Shown here: piece by piece, positions 44,227-52,900 of the stretch
How the letters are laid out: each line of letters opens with the position of its first letter
How positions within the stretch are numbered: position 1 is the first letter of the stretch
DNA from: Palsa-965 sp044448685
GTDB lineage: Bacteria; Bacteroidota; Bacteroidia; Palsa-965
Length of the DNA stretch: 64,000 nucleotides
Reading direction: 5' to 3'
Assembly: GCA_044448685.1 (NCBI GenBank)
Contig: JBIOHC010000013.1
Location: 1-64,000, forward strand
Translations under genes and position numbers: made by a program
The notes under the pieces: model-generated
What the model was told of the DNA's origin: nothing
The model's database searches: none
The model's input: only the letters and a program-made list of their open reading frames with translations

Positions 44227-46752
44227 ATGGCTGAAGGAGAAAAAATAATTCCGATAAACATTGAAAATGAGATGCAGACCTCGTATATCGATTATGCGAT
44301 GTCAGTCATTGTGTCGCGTGCTTTACCGGATGTACGTGACGGATTAAAACCCGTTCACCGCAGGGTTCTCTTCGGTATGCTTGATCTGGGGGTTCTTTCC
44401 AACCGCCCTTATAAGAAATCAGCCCGTATAGTAGGGGAGGTCCTGGGTAAATACCACCCCCATGGTGATACCTCCGTTTATGATGCCATGGTGCGTATGG
44501 CTCAGGAATGGAGCCTGCGTTACCCCCTGGTTGACGGGCAGGGTAACTTCGGTTCGGTTGATGGTGATCCACCGGCTGCCATGCGTTATACAGAAGCCCG
44601 TCTTCGGAAAATTGCCGAGGAAATGCTGGGCGATATAGAAAAGGATACCGTCGACTTCAGACCTAACTTCGACGACTCTCTGGAAGAACCGACCGTTCTT
44701 CCAACCCGGGTTCCCAACCTGTTGGTTAACGGAGCTTCCGGTATTGCCGTAGGTATGGCTACCAATATGCCTCCGCATAACCTCCGGGAGATAGTGGATG
44801 CCTGTATTGCCTATATTGACAATAAGGATATTGATCTTGCCGGCCTGCTCCAGTATGTCAAAGCCCCTGATTTCCCAACAGGTGGTATCATATACGGTTA
44901 CCAGGGTGTCAAAGATGCGTTCGAAACAGGAAGAGGACGTATCGTAATGCGCGCCAAAACAAATATTGAAATCCACAACGACAGGGAACGTCTCATTGTC
45001 ACCGAAATTCCTTACCAGGTGAACAAGGCTCAGATGATCGAGAATACGGCCGCCCTCATCAATGACAAGAAAATTGAAGGTATAAGTGCCCTGCGCGATG
45101 AAAGCGACAGGGATGGAATGCGTATTGTTTATGAAATAAAACGCGATGCTATTACCAATGTGGTTCTGAATAACCTGTTCAAATACACTGCATTACAGAC
45201 TGCCTTCAGCGTTAATAATATTGCCCTTGTAGCCGGACGGCCGGTTATGCTTAACCTCAAAACCCTTGTCGGACATTTTATCGATTTCAGGCATGAGGTT
45301 GTTATACGCCGTACACGCTATGAACTGGATCAGGCTCAGAAAAGAGCCCATATCCTGCAAGGATACCTTATTGCACTTGATCACCTGGATGAAGTAATCA
45401 AACTCATTCGCGAATCCAAAACTCCGAACGAAGCCCAGGAGCAGCTTATTATCCGTTTTGCCCTCAGCGAGATACAGAGTAAGGCCATTCTCGAAATGCG
45501 TCTCCGTGTATTGACAGGCCTGGAAAGAGACAAGATCAAGTCTGAATACGATGACCTGATGAAACTCATCACCTACCTCAATGAAGTCCTGGCTGAAGAA
45601 CCTCTCCGTATGGAAATCATCAAGTCAGAACTCCTGGAAGTAAAGGAGAAATACGGAGATGAACGTAAAACAGTGATAGAATTTGCTTCCGGCGATCAGC
45701 GCATGGAAGACCTCATAGCCGATGAAGATGTGGTAATCACCATCTCGCATATGGGATATATCAAACGTACCCTTCTGAGTGAATACCGTACCCAGGCAAG
45801 AGGAGGGAAGGGCTCAAAAGGAACAGCTACCCGTGATGAGGATTTCCTGGAACATCTGTTTGTAGCCACCAACCATAACTACCTCCTGTTCTTTACCGAG
45901 CAGGGACGTTGTTTCTGGATGAGGGCCTATGAAATTCCGGAAGGAAACAAAGCCAGCAAGGGCAGGGCTATTCAAAACCTGATCAATATTCCACAGGATG
46001 ATAAGGTGAAGGCATATATAAATGTCAAGAACCTCACAGATGAAGAATATGTCAGGAACAATTTCATCATTATGTGTACCAAGAATGGTATCATCAAGAA
46101 AACAAGCCTGGAAGATTATTCCCGTCCAAGGGCGAATGGTATCAATGCCATAACCGTACGCGACGGAGATTCCCTGCTCGAAGCCCGCTTAACAAGTGGA
46201 AAGGATGAAATCATGCTTGCTTCCAAGCTGGGCAAGGTGGTCCGTTTTAACGAAACCAAGGTCCGCCCTATGGGCCGTAATGCTTCCGGTGTAAGAGGTA
46301 TCAATCTGGAAGATGAAAGCGGCGCTCCGAATGAAGTTATAGGTATGATTACCATTGCCAGTCCTGAAACCAATGTATTGGTTGTGTCTGAAAAAGGATT
46401 CGGTAAACGCTCCGATATAGAAGAATACAGGGTTACCAACAGGGGCGGTAAAGGGGTAAAAACCCTCAATGTGACGGATAAGACAGGTAACCTTATCTCT
46501 ATCAAGGATGTGGATGACAATAAGGATCTGATGATTATCACCAAGTCGGGAATAGCAATACGCCTTGCCGTAAAAGACCTGAGAGTAATAGGCAGGGCTA
46601 CCCAGGGTGTCAGACTGATAAACCTGGCCGAAACTGATGAGATAGCATCTGTTGCCAAAGTGGATGTTGATCCGGAAGAGGAAAAAGCCCAGCCGGAAGA
46701 AAATGGTGAAAATTATGAAAATGGAGAAACTCCTGCGTCTGATGATAAATAG
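44227..46752 (+). CDS. gyrA: DNA gyrase subunit A
   Basis: An 841-residue GyrA. Catalytic Tyr121 in AAMRYTEARL; the quinolone region reads HPHGDTSVYDAMVRMAQ, so the residue equal to E. coli Ser83 is Thr82, and Asp87 is Asp86. GyrA box QARGGKGSKG at about 520 marks gyrase rather than topoisomerase IV, with the six-bladed C-terminal wrapping domain after it. The end is a short acidic tail (EEEKAQPEENGENYENGE). It introduces negative supercoils with GyrB, which is not in the window. Divergent from clpC. Confidence 0.97.
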   Translation: MAEGEKIIPINIENEMQTSYIDYAMSVIVSRALPDVRDGLKPVHRRVLFGMLDLGVLSNRPYKKSARIVGEVLGKYHPHGDTSVYDAMVRMAQEWSLRYPLVDGQGNFGSVDGDPPAAMRYTEARLRKIAEEMLGDIEKDTVDFRPNFDDSLEEPTVLPTRVPNLLVNGASGIAVGMATNMPPHNLREIVDACIAYIDNKDIDLAGLLQYVKAPDFPTGGIIYGYQGVKDAFETGRGRIVMRAKTNIEIHNDRERLIVTEIPYQVNKAQMIENTAALINDKKIEGISALRDESDRDGMRIVYEIKRDAITNVVLNNLFKYTALQTAFSVNNIALVAGRPVMLNLKTLVGHFIDFRHEVVIRRTRYELDQAQKRAHILQGYLIALDHLDEVIKLIRESKTPNEAQEQLIIRFALSEIQSKAILEMRLRVLTGLERDKIKSEYDDLMKLITYLNEVLAEEPLRMEIIKSELLEVKEKYGDERKTVIEFASGDQRMEDLIADEDVVITISHMGYIKRTLLSEYRTQARGGKGSKGTATRDEDFLEHLFVATNHNYLLFFTEQGRCFWMRAYEIPEGNKASKGRAIQNLINIPQDDKVKAYINVKNLTDEEYVRNNFIIMCTKNGIIKKTSLEDYSRPRANGINAITVRDGDSLLEARLTSGKDEIMLASKLGKVVRFNETKVRPMGRNASGVRGINLEDESGAPNEVIGMITIASPETNVLVVSEKGFGKRSDIEEYRVTNRGGKGVKTLNVTDKTGNLISIKDVDDNKDLMIITKSGIAIRLAVKDLRVIGRATQGVRLINLAETDEIASVAKVDVDPEEEKAQPEENGENYENGETPASDDK

Positions 46753-46838
46753 ACTCAGGACAGAAGACGCAAGATGCAAGACAACAGTTTGAATATCAAT
46801 TAATAGTTTACATCAATTAATGCATTAATACACGAGTT

Positions 46839-48107
46839 ATGAAGAAACACCTCATCATCCTTTCAGCGATGAGCCTCCTTACAGGTATGAGTATGGCCCA
46901 GTCGAGCAAACGAACTACTGCTCATAATGCCCTGGAAGATTATAAGCGGTATAAAGAAGTGGATGCCCTTAAAAAGGCCCGGGAAAACATAGATGCAGCA
47001 TCCCTGCATGCAGAAACAGGGGTGGAAGCCAAAACCTGGGTATACCGTGGAGAAATCTATCTTGTTTCCTATGAAAACAGTCTTCAGCAGGAAGAAGCAA
47101 AGCAAAAAGATGTAAGCGACCCAAAGAAAAAGAACATGGTCGCCTATAGCAATACCTCTTTGGCAGAGCTTCAGACTTCTTATGAAAGCTATCTCAAAGC
47201 CAGGGAATATGACAAAAAAAAGATCTATACCGAGGAAATTGGAAGCGCCCTTCCACGTATTATGATACATTTTGACAATAAAGGAGTGGCTGACTATAAC
47301 TCTAAACAACTGGCAACAGCGGCCATAAGCTTTGAAAAATGTTATGAGGTAAGCCAACAAATGGGACACCCCGATACCTCCGTACTGAATAATGCTGCGA
47401 TGACCTACAGACTGGCAGGTGATCTGCCTAAGTCTATTGAGATCTATAAAAAGCTGGTAGCCATGGGATTCGGAAAAGGAAAGACAGTAGCTATCCTTTC
47501 CAATGTATATGTGGCAAATAAGGATACGGCAGCAGCGCTTACCCTGGTAGCGGCCGAACGCGCCAAATACCCTAATGACGGAGATCTGATTGTAAACGAA
47601 ACACAACTGTTTCTGTGGACCAAGAAGCGCAAGGAGGCTCTCGCCAACCTTCAGAATCTGATAGCCAAGAATCCTAACGATTCCACCATGAATATGCTGG
47701 TTGGCAGTACCTATGATAATATGGCTAACCCCAAGGATGATAAAGGGAATGATTTACCGCCTCCTCCTGAACAGACAGAATATTTCAACCAGGCTGTTAC
47801 TTATTACAAAAAAGCCATTGAAATCAAACCTGATTATTTCAAAGCCCTTTTTAACCTCGGAATCCTCTATTTTAACCGGGGAGCCAAAATGTATAATAAG
47901 GCCAATAATATCAAGGAAGCTGCTTTGTATGCAAAGGAGAGCAAAAAGGCAGATGATGAGTTTAAACTAGCCTTGCCTTATATGGAAAAAGCTCACCAGG
48001 TAATGCCTAAAGATAAGGATACGATGAAGGCACTTAAAACATTGTATTCCAGAACGGAACAGCAAGCCAAATACGATAAGATCGTAGAGGAACTAAAGAA
48101 TAACTGA
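46839..48107 (+). CDS. Secreted TPR-repeat protein
   Basis: A 422-residue protein with a signal peptide (1-20, ending GMSMAQ) and TPR units across the rest, clearest at TSVLNNAAMTYRLAGDLPKS, and at the C-terminal pair around YYKKAIEIKPDYFKALFNLG. An N-terminal segment rich in charged residues precedes. Periplasmic scaffold of unknown partner; similar proteins are common in Bacteroidota, often near gyrA. Own transcript is likely: 86 nt after gyrA and a strong terminator after it. Confidence 0.85.
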   Translation: MKKHLIILSAMSLLTGMSMAQSSKRTTAHNALEDYKRYKEVDALKKARENIDAASLHAETGVEAKTWVYRGEIYLVSYENSLQQEEAKQKDVSDPKKKNMVAYSNTSLAELQTSYESYLKAREYDKKKIYTEEIGSALPRIMIHFDNKGVADYNSKQLATAAISFEKCYEVSQQMGHPDTSVLNNAAMTYRLAGDLPKSIEIYKKLVAMGFGKGKTVAILSNVYVANKDTAAALTLVAAERAKYPNDGDLIVNETQLFLWTKKRKEALANLQNLIAKNPNDSTMNMLVGSTYDNMANPKDDKGNDLPPPPEQTEYFNQAVTYYKKAIEIKPDYFKALFNLGILYFNRGAKMYNKANNIKEAALYAKESKKADDEFKLALPYMEKAHQVMPKDKDTMKALKTLYSRTEQQAKYDKIVEELKNN

Positions 48108-48125
48108 TCCAATCAGATATTCGTT

Positions 48126-48156
48126 AAAAGCGGAAGCGATTCCGCTTTTTTTATTT
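48126..48156. terminator. Bidirectional intrinsic terminator
   Basis: Stem AAAAGCGGA (48126-48134) / TCCGCTTTT (48141-48149) with a T run, between the TPR gene and a convergent small gene whose stop it touches. Confidence 0.82.
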
Positions 48157-48466
48157 AGGCCGGGATGGAAACCTCAACTTTATCCAGACCGCTGGGAGGC
48201 ATTACAAACTTTCCTTTGGGGTAGAACGAACCTTCAATATACATCACTTCTCTCATTTCATCCAGGGGGAAACATCTCCAGTTAAGCTCGGTTTCCCGGG
48301 CAATACCGCTTTCATCTTCCCCGGCGAACTGATAGAAAAACCCATGTGCCACCCCTTTAATTGAACCAATCTGATGAGGGCAAAGCTGGCGTTTGTACCC
48401 GTTGTAAACAGCATAAATCTGTTGTTTGTTGGTTATGGCTTTCTGGACGGTAACGTAGTTACTCAT
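48155..48466 (-). CDS. Conserved-looking small protein of unknown function
   Basis: 103 residues from the ATG at 48466 (MSNYVTVQKAITNKQQ). The open frame runs 35 codons further upstream, but that stretch covers the palindrome at 48511 and encodes a low-complexity LLKQKRRRNKR string, so it is unlikely. The protein is beta-rich (QQIYAVYNGYKRQLCPHQIG, FFYQFAGEDESG, REVMYIEGSFYP), somewhat like a WYL-type or SH3-like small domain. No family named. Convergent with the TPR gene. Confidence 0.65.
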   Translation of the reverse strand: MSNYVTVQKAITNKQQIYAVYNGYKRQLCPHQIGSIKGVAHGFFYQFAGEDESGIARETELNWRCFPLDEMREVMYIEGSFYPKGKFVMPPSGLDKVEVSIPA

Positions 48467-48510
48467 GGGTGGGGGTAGGATTAAGAGCGAAGGTACCCTT
48501 TTATTTCTCC

Positions 48511-48536
48511 TTCTTTTTTGCTTGAGCAAAAAAGAA
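48511..48536. repeat. Perfect palindrome
   Basis: TTCTTTTTTGCT (48511-48522), a 2-nt spacer TG, then AGCAAAAAAGAA (48525-48536): 12 perfectly paired bases each side. It lies about 45 nt upstream of the small minus-strand gene. Confidence 0.85.
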
Positions 48537-48677
48537 GCAAAAAACTCAAGACGGCACGATTCCTGCCGCACCGGCTACACGACATCGTGCGCCGTCAGGG
48601 CGTACACGCCTATGAATGGCATCATTCTGGGGTGGCTCTGCAGGAGCTTTATCACATGCCTCCCGAATAGGGGTAGT

Positions 48678-48806
48678 TTGTCATTCCGAGGCACTTTGGG
48701 GTTGAATTGAGCGGGGTAGTGCCGAAGAATCTCCTTGGACTTTCGGCGTTTTACTTTTCTTTGCCAACCACGCAAAGAAAAGTAACAAAAGAAAAGTCAC
48801 CACGAA
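48678..48806 (+). repeat. 129-bp intergenic element, copy 1
   Basis: Matches 48913-49041 at 127 of 129 positions by eye. It starts TTGTCATTCCGAGGCAC, has GTGCCGAAGAATCT in the middle, and ends with a hairpin of 12-bp arms TACTTTTCTTTG (48752-48763) / CAAAGAAAAGTA (48773-48784). Confidence 0.85.
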
Positions 48807-48912
48807 AAACCAACCGGAAGCTTTCGCCTTGCACAGTCAGCGCGTCTACGCCGCGAAACTTCCGGTTCGCACTTTTTCGTGGTCTCCCTCACACGGGGCT
48901 AATTGATTGGAA

Positions 48913-49041
48913 TTGTCATTCCGAGGCACTTTGGGGTTGAATTGAGCGGGGCAGTGCCGAAGAATCTCCTTGGACTTTCGGCGTTTTACTTTTCTTTGCC
49001 AACCACGCAAAAAAAAGTAACAAAAGAAAAGTCACCACGAA
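48913..49041 (+). repeat. 129-bp intergenic element, copy 2
   Basis: Second copy, direct orientation, 106 nt after the first. The two differences are GTAGTG to GCAGTG and a G to A in the right arm of the hairpin, which breaks one pair. Confidence 0.85.
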
Positions 49042-49134
49042 TGACTATATACCTGACAATCCTTATATTTACAATTTAACATAATGTTAATTATGGATAA
49101 AAGAGTAATCTAAAACCAGGGGTGTACGACATTC

Positions 49135-49554
49135 ATTTTGGTCCGTTCAAGTCAAAACGTTCGTTATCGGACATCGATCCTTATCCATTGGAATTCAACC
49201 CTTATCCATGTTGATTCTAACCTTATCTGTTGTAGGTCTACCCTTATCCGTTTTATATCTACCGTTATCCATTTGGAATCAATCCTTTTCCATTTCAAAT
49301 CAAACCTTGTTCGTTAAATGTCAACCTTTATCCATGTTATGTCTAACTTTTTTCAGTTTACATCAAACTTTGTCCGGTTCGATTAAAACCTTACCTGTTT
49401 AATGTCTAACCTTATACAGTTGAATTCAACCCTTATTCATGTCAATTCTAATCGTCTTCATTTTAAATCAATCCTTGAACGTTTCAATTCAAATCTTGAC
49501 GATTTCAATTCAACCGTTGTTCACTGAATGTCTAACCTTAAGCATTTTAAGTCA
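49135..49554 (+). repeat. 21-nt tandem array, block A (20 units)
   Basis: Twenty consecutive units of exactly 21 nt, consensus AACCTTATCCATTTTAATTCA, with unit starts at 49177 + 21n. Positions 1, 3-6 and the last three bases (TCA or TCT) are best conserved; the middle varies freely. No unit has gained or lost a base. AT-rich. Confidence 0.88.
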
Positions 49555-49848
49555 ATCTTAAATAGTATCAGGATTCTCCCGAACCGGTTAAACACTATCC
49601 TATACAGGATGTTATTAATCCGAAACCGGATCATTTCTATCCCGATCCGGATATTATCAATCCGAAGCCGGATCGTTTCAACCCCGATCCGGGCGTTATC
49701 AACCTGTAACCGGGTCTTTTCAATCCCGAATCGGGCATTATCAGATCGAAACCGGGTCGTTTCAATCCCAATCCGGGCATTATCTGGCCTAAACCGGATC
49801 CTTTCAATCCCGATCCGGGCATTATCTGCCCTAAACCGGATGATATCA
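49555..49848 (+). repeat. 21-nt tandem array, block B (14 units, 42-nt supra-repeat)
   Basis: Continues block A in the same 21-nt phase after one transitional unit. Two unit types alternate: one with ATCCGAAACCGGATCGTTTCA and one with ATCCCGATCCGGGCATTATCA (each 21 nt; differences occur between copies). CCGGATC in one type is complementary to GATCCGG in the next, so each 42-nt pair can fold into a hairpin with a 9-11 nt loop. GC-richer than block A. Confidence 0.88.
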
Positions 49849-49915
49849 ATTCCATGCAGGCGGGTTTAGTCAGCTACCCTGCTTAACATAATATTCGATT
49901 GATTATCAATAGAAT

Positions 49916-49950
49916 AAGCAAGTCCACCTCTATTAAAGATGGACTTGCTT
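49916..49950 (-). terminator. Probable terminator hairpin of the adhesin gene
   Basis: Perfect 11-bp stem AAGCAAGTCCA (49916-49926) / TGGACTTGCTT (49940-49950), 28 nt beyond the stop of the minus-strand adhesin gene. The T-run on the minus side is short (TTATTCTATT), so efficiency is uncertain. Confidence 0.65.
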
Positions 49951-49977
49951 TCAAAGTATCGAAGCGGATTGTTCTGA

Positions 49978-52900
49978 TTAGTTTCTGATCAGCATAAAGG
50001 ATCCGTTAAAGGCATATTGTCTGCCATCGTCCCCGGAGGCTGTGATGATATAAAAATAAGTTCCGGGAACAGCAAGTGCACCACCCGGAGTTCGTCCGTC
50101 CCAACCCATACCGGCAGCCGTCAATGTAATCAGTTCTACACCCCAGCGGTCATAGATCTTACCCTCAAACTTGGAAATTCCCTGGGAAGACACAACAAAA
50201 AGGTCATTGGAGCCATCGTCATTCGGTGTAAACACATTCGGAACCTTTATCCAGGAAGGGAGCTCCTTAATGACAATAACCCGTGAATAAGTACTCGTAC
50301 AACCGGTGATGGTATCAGTCACGGTCAATGTTACGGTATAGTTCCCGCCTGTGGCATAGGTATGACCAGCTCCGGTACCGGTGGTGTTTTCATTGCTCGT
50401 GGTTCCATCCCCATAATTCCAGTCCCATTCACTTGAATTAGCCGAACTGCTGTCAGCAAAAGTGATGGGCAAAGGCATTGTGCCGGTGGTGGCACTTGGA
50501 ATAAATCCGGCCTGGACCGTGTTCTCCGTTACATTGAAATGGGCGGTGTCCGTACCACAATTATTAGTCACAAGTACATAGTAAGGGCCACCGGTGCTGA
50601 CCACGATACTGGAAGTTGTGGCACCGGTACTCCATACATAAGTACCTCCCCCGCTTGCATTAAGAATATCGGTTGAGCCTTTACAGAAGGCCGGAGGACC
50701 GGTAACAAGTGATTTTGGGAGAGAATCGCGTATGAGGGTGATTTTAGTTGAGTCAACACCACAGGAATTGATGGCATATAAGGTAAAGGTGCCGCCTGTT
50801 CCTGCTACAATCGATGTGGCAGCCGAACCGGTATTCCAGGAATAGGTACTGCCTCCGGAAGCGGTGAGCGTTACAGGATTCCCGAAACAGAATGTCGTAG
50901 GTCCGCTGGGTGTAATCAAGGCCACAGGTTTTACTCCTGTATTCTTTACACTATCCACAACCTGGAATGTACATCCTGCTGAATCCGTAACAGTACAGGT
51001 ATAGGAATTCTTAGGCAGGCTTCCGGCATTACCGCTTACTGTTCCTGTAGCAGGCGCCGGTGACCAGGCATACGTGTAAGTGGCTGTTCCACCGCTTGGA
51101 GTCACGTTCATACTTCCATTACTGAGGTTACAGGTACTGGATGTGCTGACATCTGAAGCAGTCAACGGAGACGGCTGGATGATAGTGAGAATCTGCTGCT
51201 TGCTGCATCCATGTGCATCTGTCATTGTACATGTATACGTACCGGCACAAAGTGAAGATGCTGTTTGGGTGAGGCTCGGGCTTCCAACCCAGGCATAAGT
51301 AAAGGCACCGGTACCTCCGCTGGGTACAACAGTAGCTGAACCGTTACAGGCTCCGTTACAAAGTACCTTCTGTGTGGTTGCTACATCTGTTATAGGTGCA
51401 GGCTGTGTGATGGTGAAAACCTGCTGAGTCGGGCAACCGTTTGCATCGGTAACATGACAGGTATATGTTCCCTGGCACAAAGCAGTGACACCGGGTGTAG
51501 TGGCTGTGTTGGGAGACCAGGAATAGGTATACGCACTTGTTCCTCCGCTTACCGTAGCTGTTGCAGTGCCATCACAGACGGCATTGCAACTGGTATTGGT
51601 TGATGCCGGTGAAATGGACAAGGCCGCAGGTTGTGTCAATGTTATTGTTTGGGTAGTACTGCAGCCGGCTGCATCTTTCACCGTACAGATATAGCTTGTT
51701 CCAGCGCAGAGGTTATTGGCAGTACCGGTAGTGCTTGGGTTGCTTGTCCAGGAATATGTAAGCGGAGCTGTTCCGCCGCTTCCGGTCACAGTTGCAGTTC
51801 CGTTGCAACTTGCATTACAAGTCGGATTCGCTGATGAAGCCACAGATGCAGAAGGACCTCCTACGTTATTCACCGGAACAATGGTATTCTGTGTACAGCC
51901 TTTGGAATCGGTTACCGTAACAGTGTAGTTACCGGCTGATAAGTTAATAGCCGTTGGCGTTGTCTGGCCTGCAGCAGGAGCAGGTGTCCAGGCATAGGTA
52001 TAAGGTCCGGTACCTCCGCTGGCTGTGCCGGTTGCCGATCCGTTTGTACCACCGCAGTTGGCCGATGTTGAAGATGGAGCAACGGCAAGCACTGCAGGCT
52101 GAGTGATGTTAAAGATCTGCTGGGTGGTACAACCGTTACCATCCTTAGCAATACACGTATAAGTACCGGCACAGAGGTTATTCGCCGTACTTGTGATACT
52201 CGGGTTGGTGATCCAGCTATAGGTATAAGGTCCTGTTCCTCCGCTTACGTTGATAGTAGCTGTTCCGTTACAGGAAGCATTGCAGGACGCATTGGCTGTG
52301 ACACCCGGAGTTGAGCTTGGCCCGGCTGTGGTAGAGACAGCAATAATCGTTTGCTTGGTACATCCTTTTGAATCGGTTACGGTAACGGTATAGTTACCGG
52401 CCGGTAAGTTAACGGCCGTAGCGGTTGTTTGTCCTGCAGCAGGTGCAGGAGTCCAGGCATAAGTATAACCTCCGTTTCCACCCGAAGCTGTAACTCCGGC
52501 TGAGCCGTTTGAACTGCCGCAAGTAGCAGCTACAGAACTGGGTGTTGTGGCAAGAGCTATAGGTTGGGTAATTGTTACAGTCGTTGTGGAAGTACATCCG
52601 TTAGCTGTGGTAACAAGACAGGAATAGGTTCCGGCCGGAAGTCCGACCGTGGTAGGATTTGTTCCTCCCCCACCCGACCAGGAATAGGTATAGCCGGGAG
52701 TGCCGCCGGTGGCGTTAGCAGTACCGGTTCCATTCGTACCACCGTTACAGGATACAGCAGTTGTTGAATTGGTTAAGGTAGCTGAATTACCCACATTCAC
52801 CGTTGTTGTCGCCGTACTGGTACAGCTGCCCTGGGTTTCTGTAACAGTATAGGTGGTTGTGGAGGCAGGGGAAGCATTGACTGATGATCCTGTTGTGCCA

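Larger units (their letters stand above)
48467..49134. other. Gene-free repeat region between a small protein and the 21-nt array
   Basis: No credible gene. It holds a perfect 12-bp-arm palindrome at 48511-48536, a tract with GTGCGCCGTCAGGGCG-type GC-rich sequence (48560-48640), two copies of a 129-bp element (48678 and 48913), and an AT-rich stretch (49040-49130) before the array. No transposase remnant is visible. Confidence 0.7.

Noticed and set aside
48467..49060. Insertion sequence
   Set aside because: No transposase frame, no terminal inverted repeats enclosing a gene; only palindromes and a direct repeat are seen.
49135..49848. CRISPR array
   Set aside because: There are no spacers: the 21-nt units follow each other without unique sequence, and no cas gene is in the window.
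49528..49869. 113-codon open frame in the second half of the 21-nt array as a real gene
   Set aside because: It is open on both strands because of the repeat, has no promoter or start context, and the frame continues upstream through stops. Kept as a hypothesis in findings, not called as a gene.
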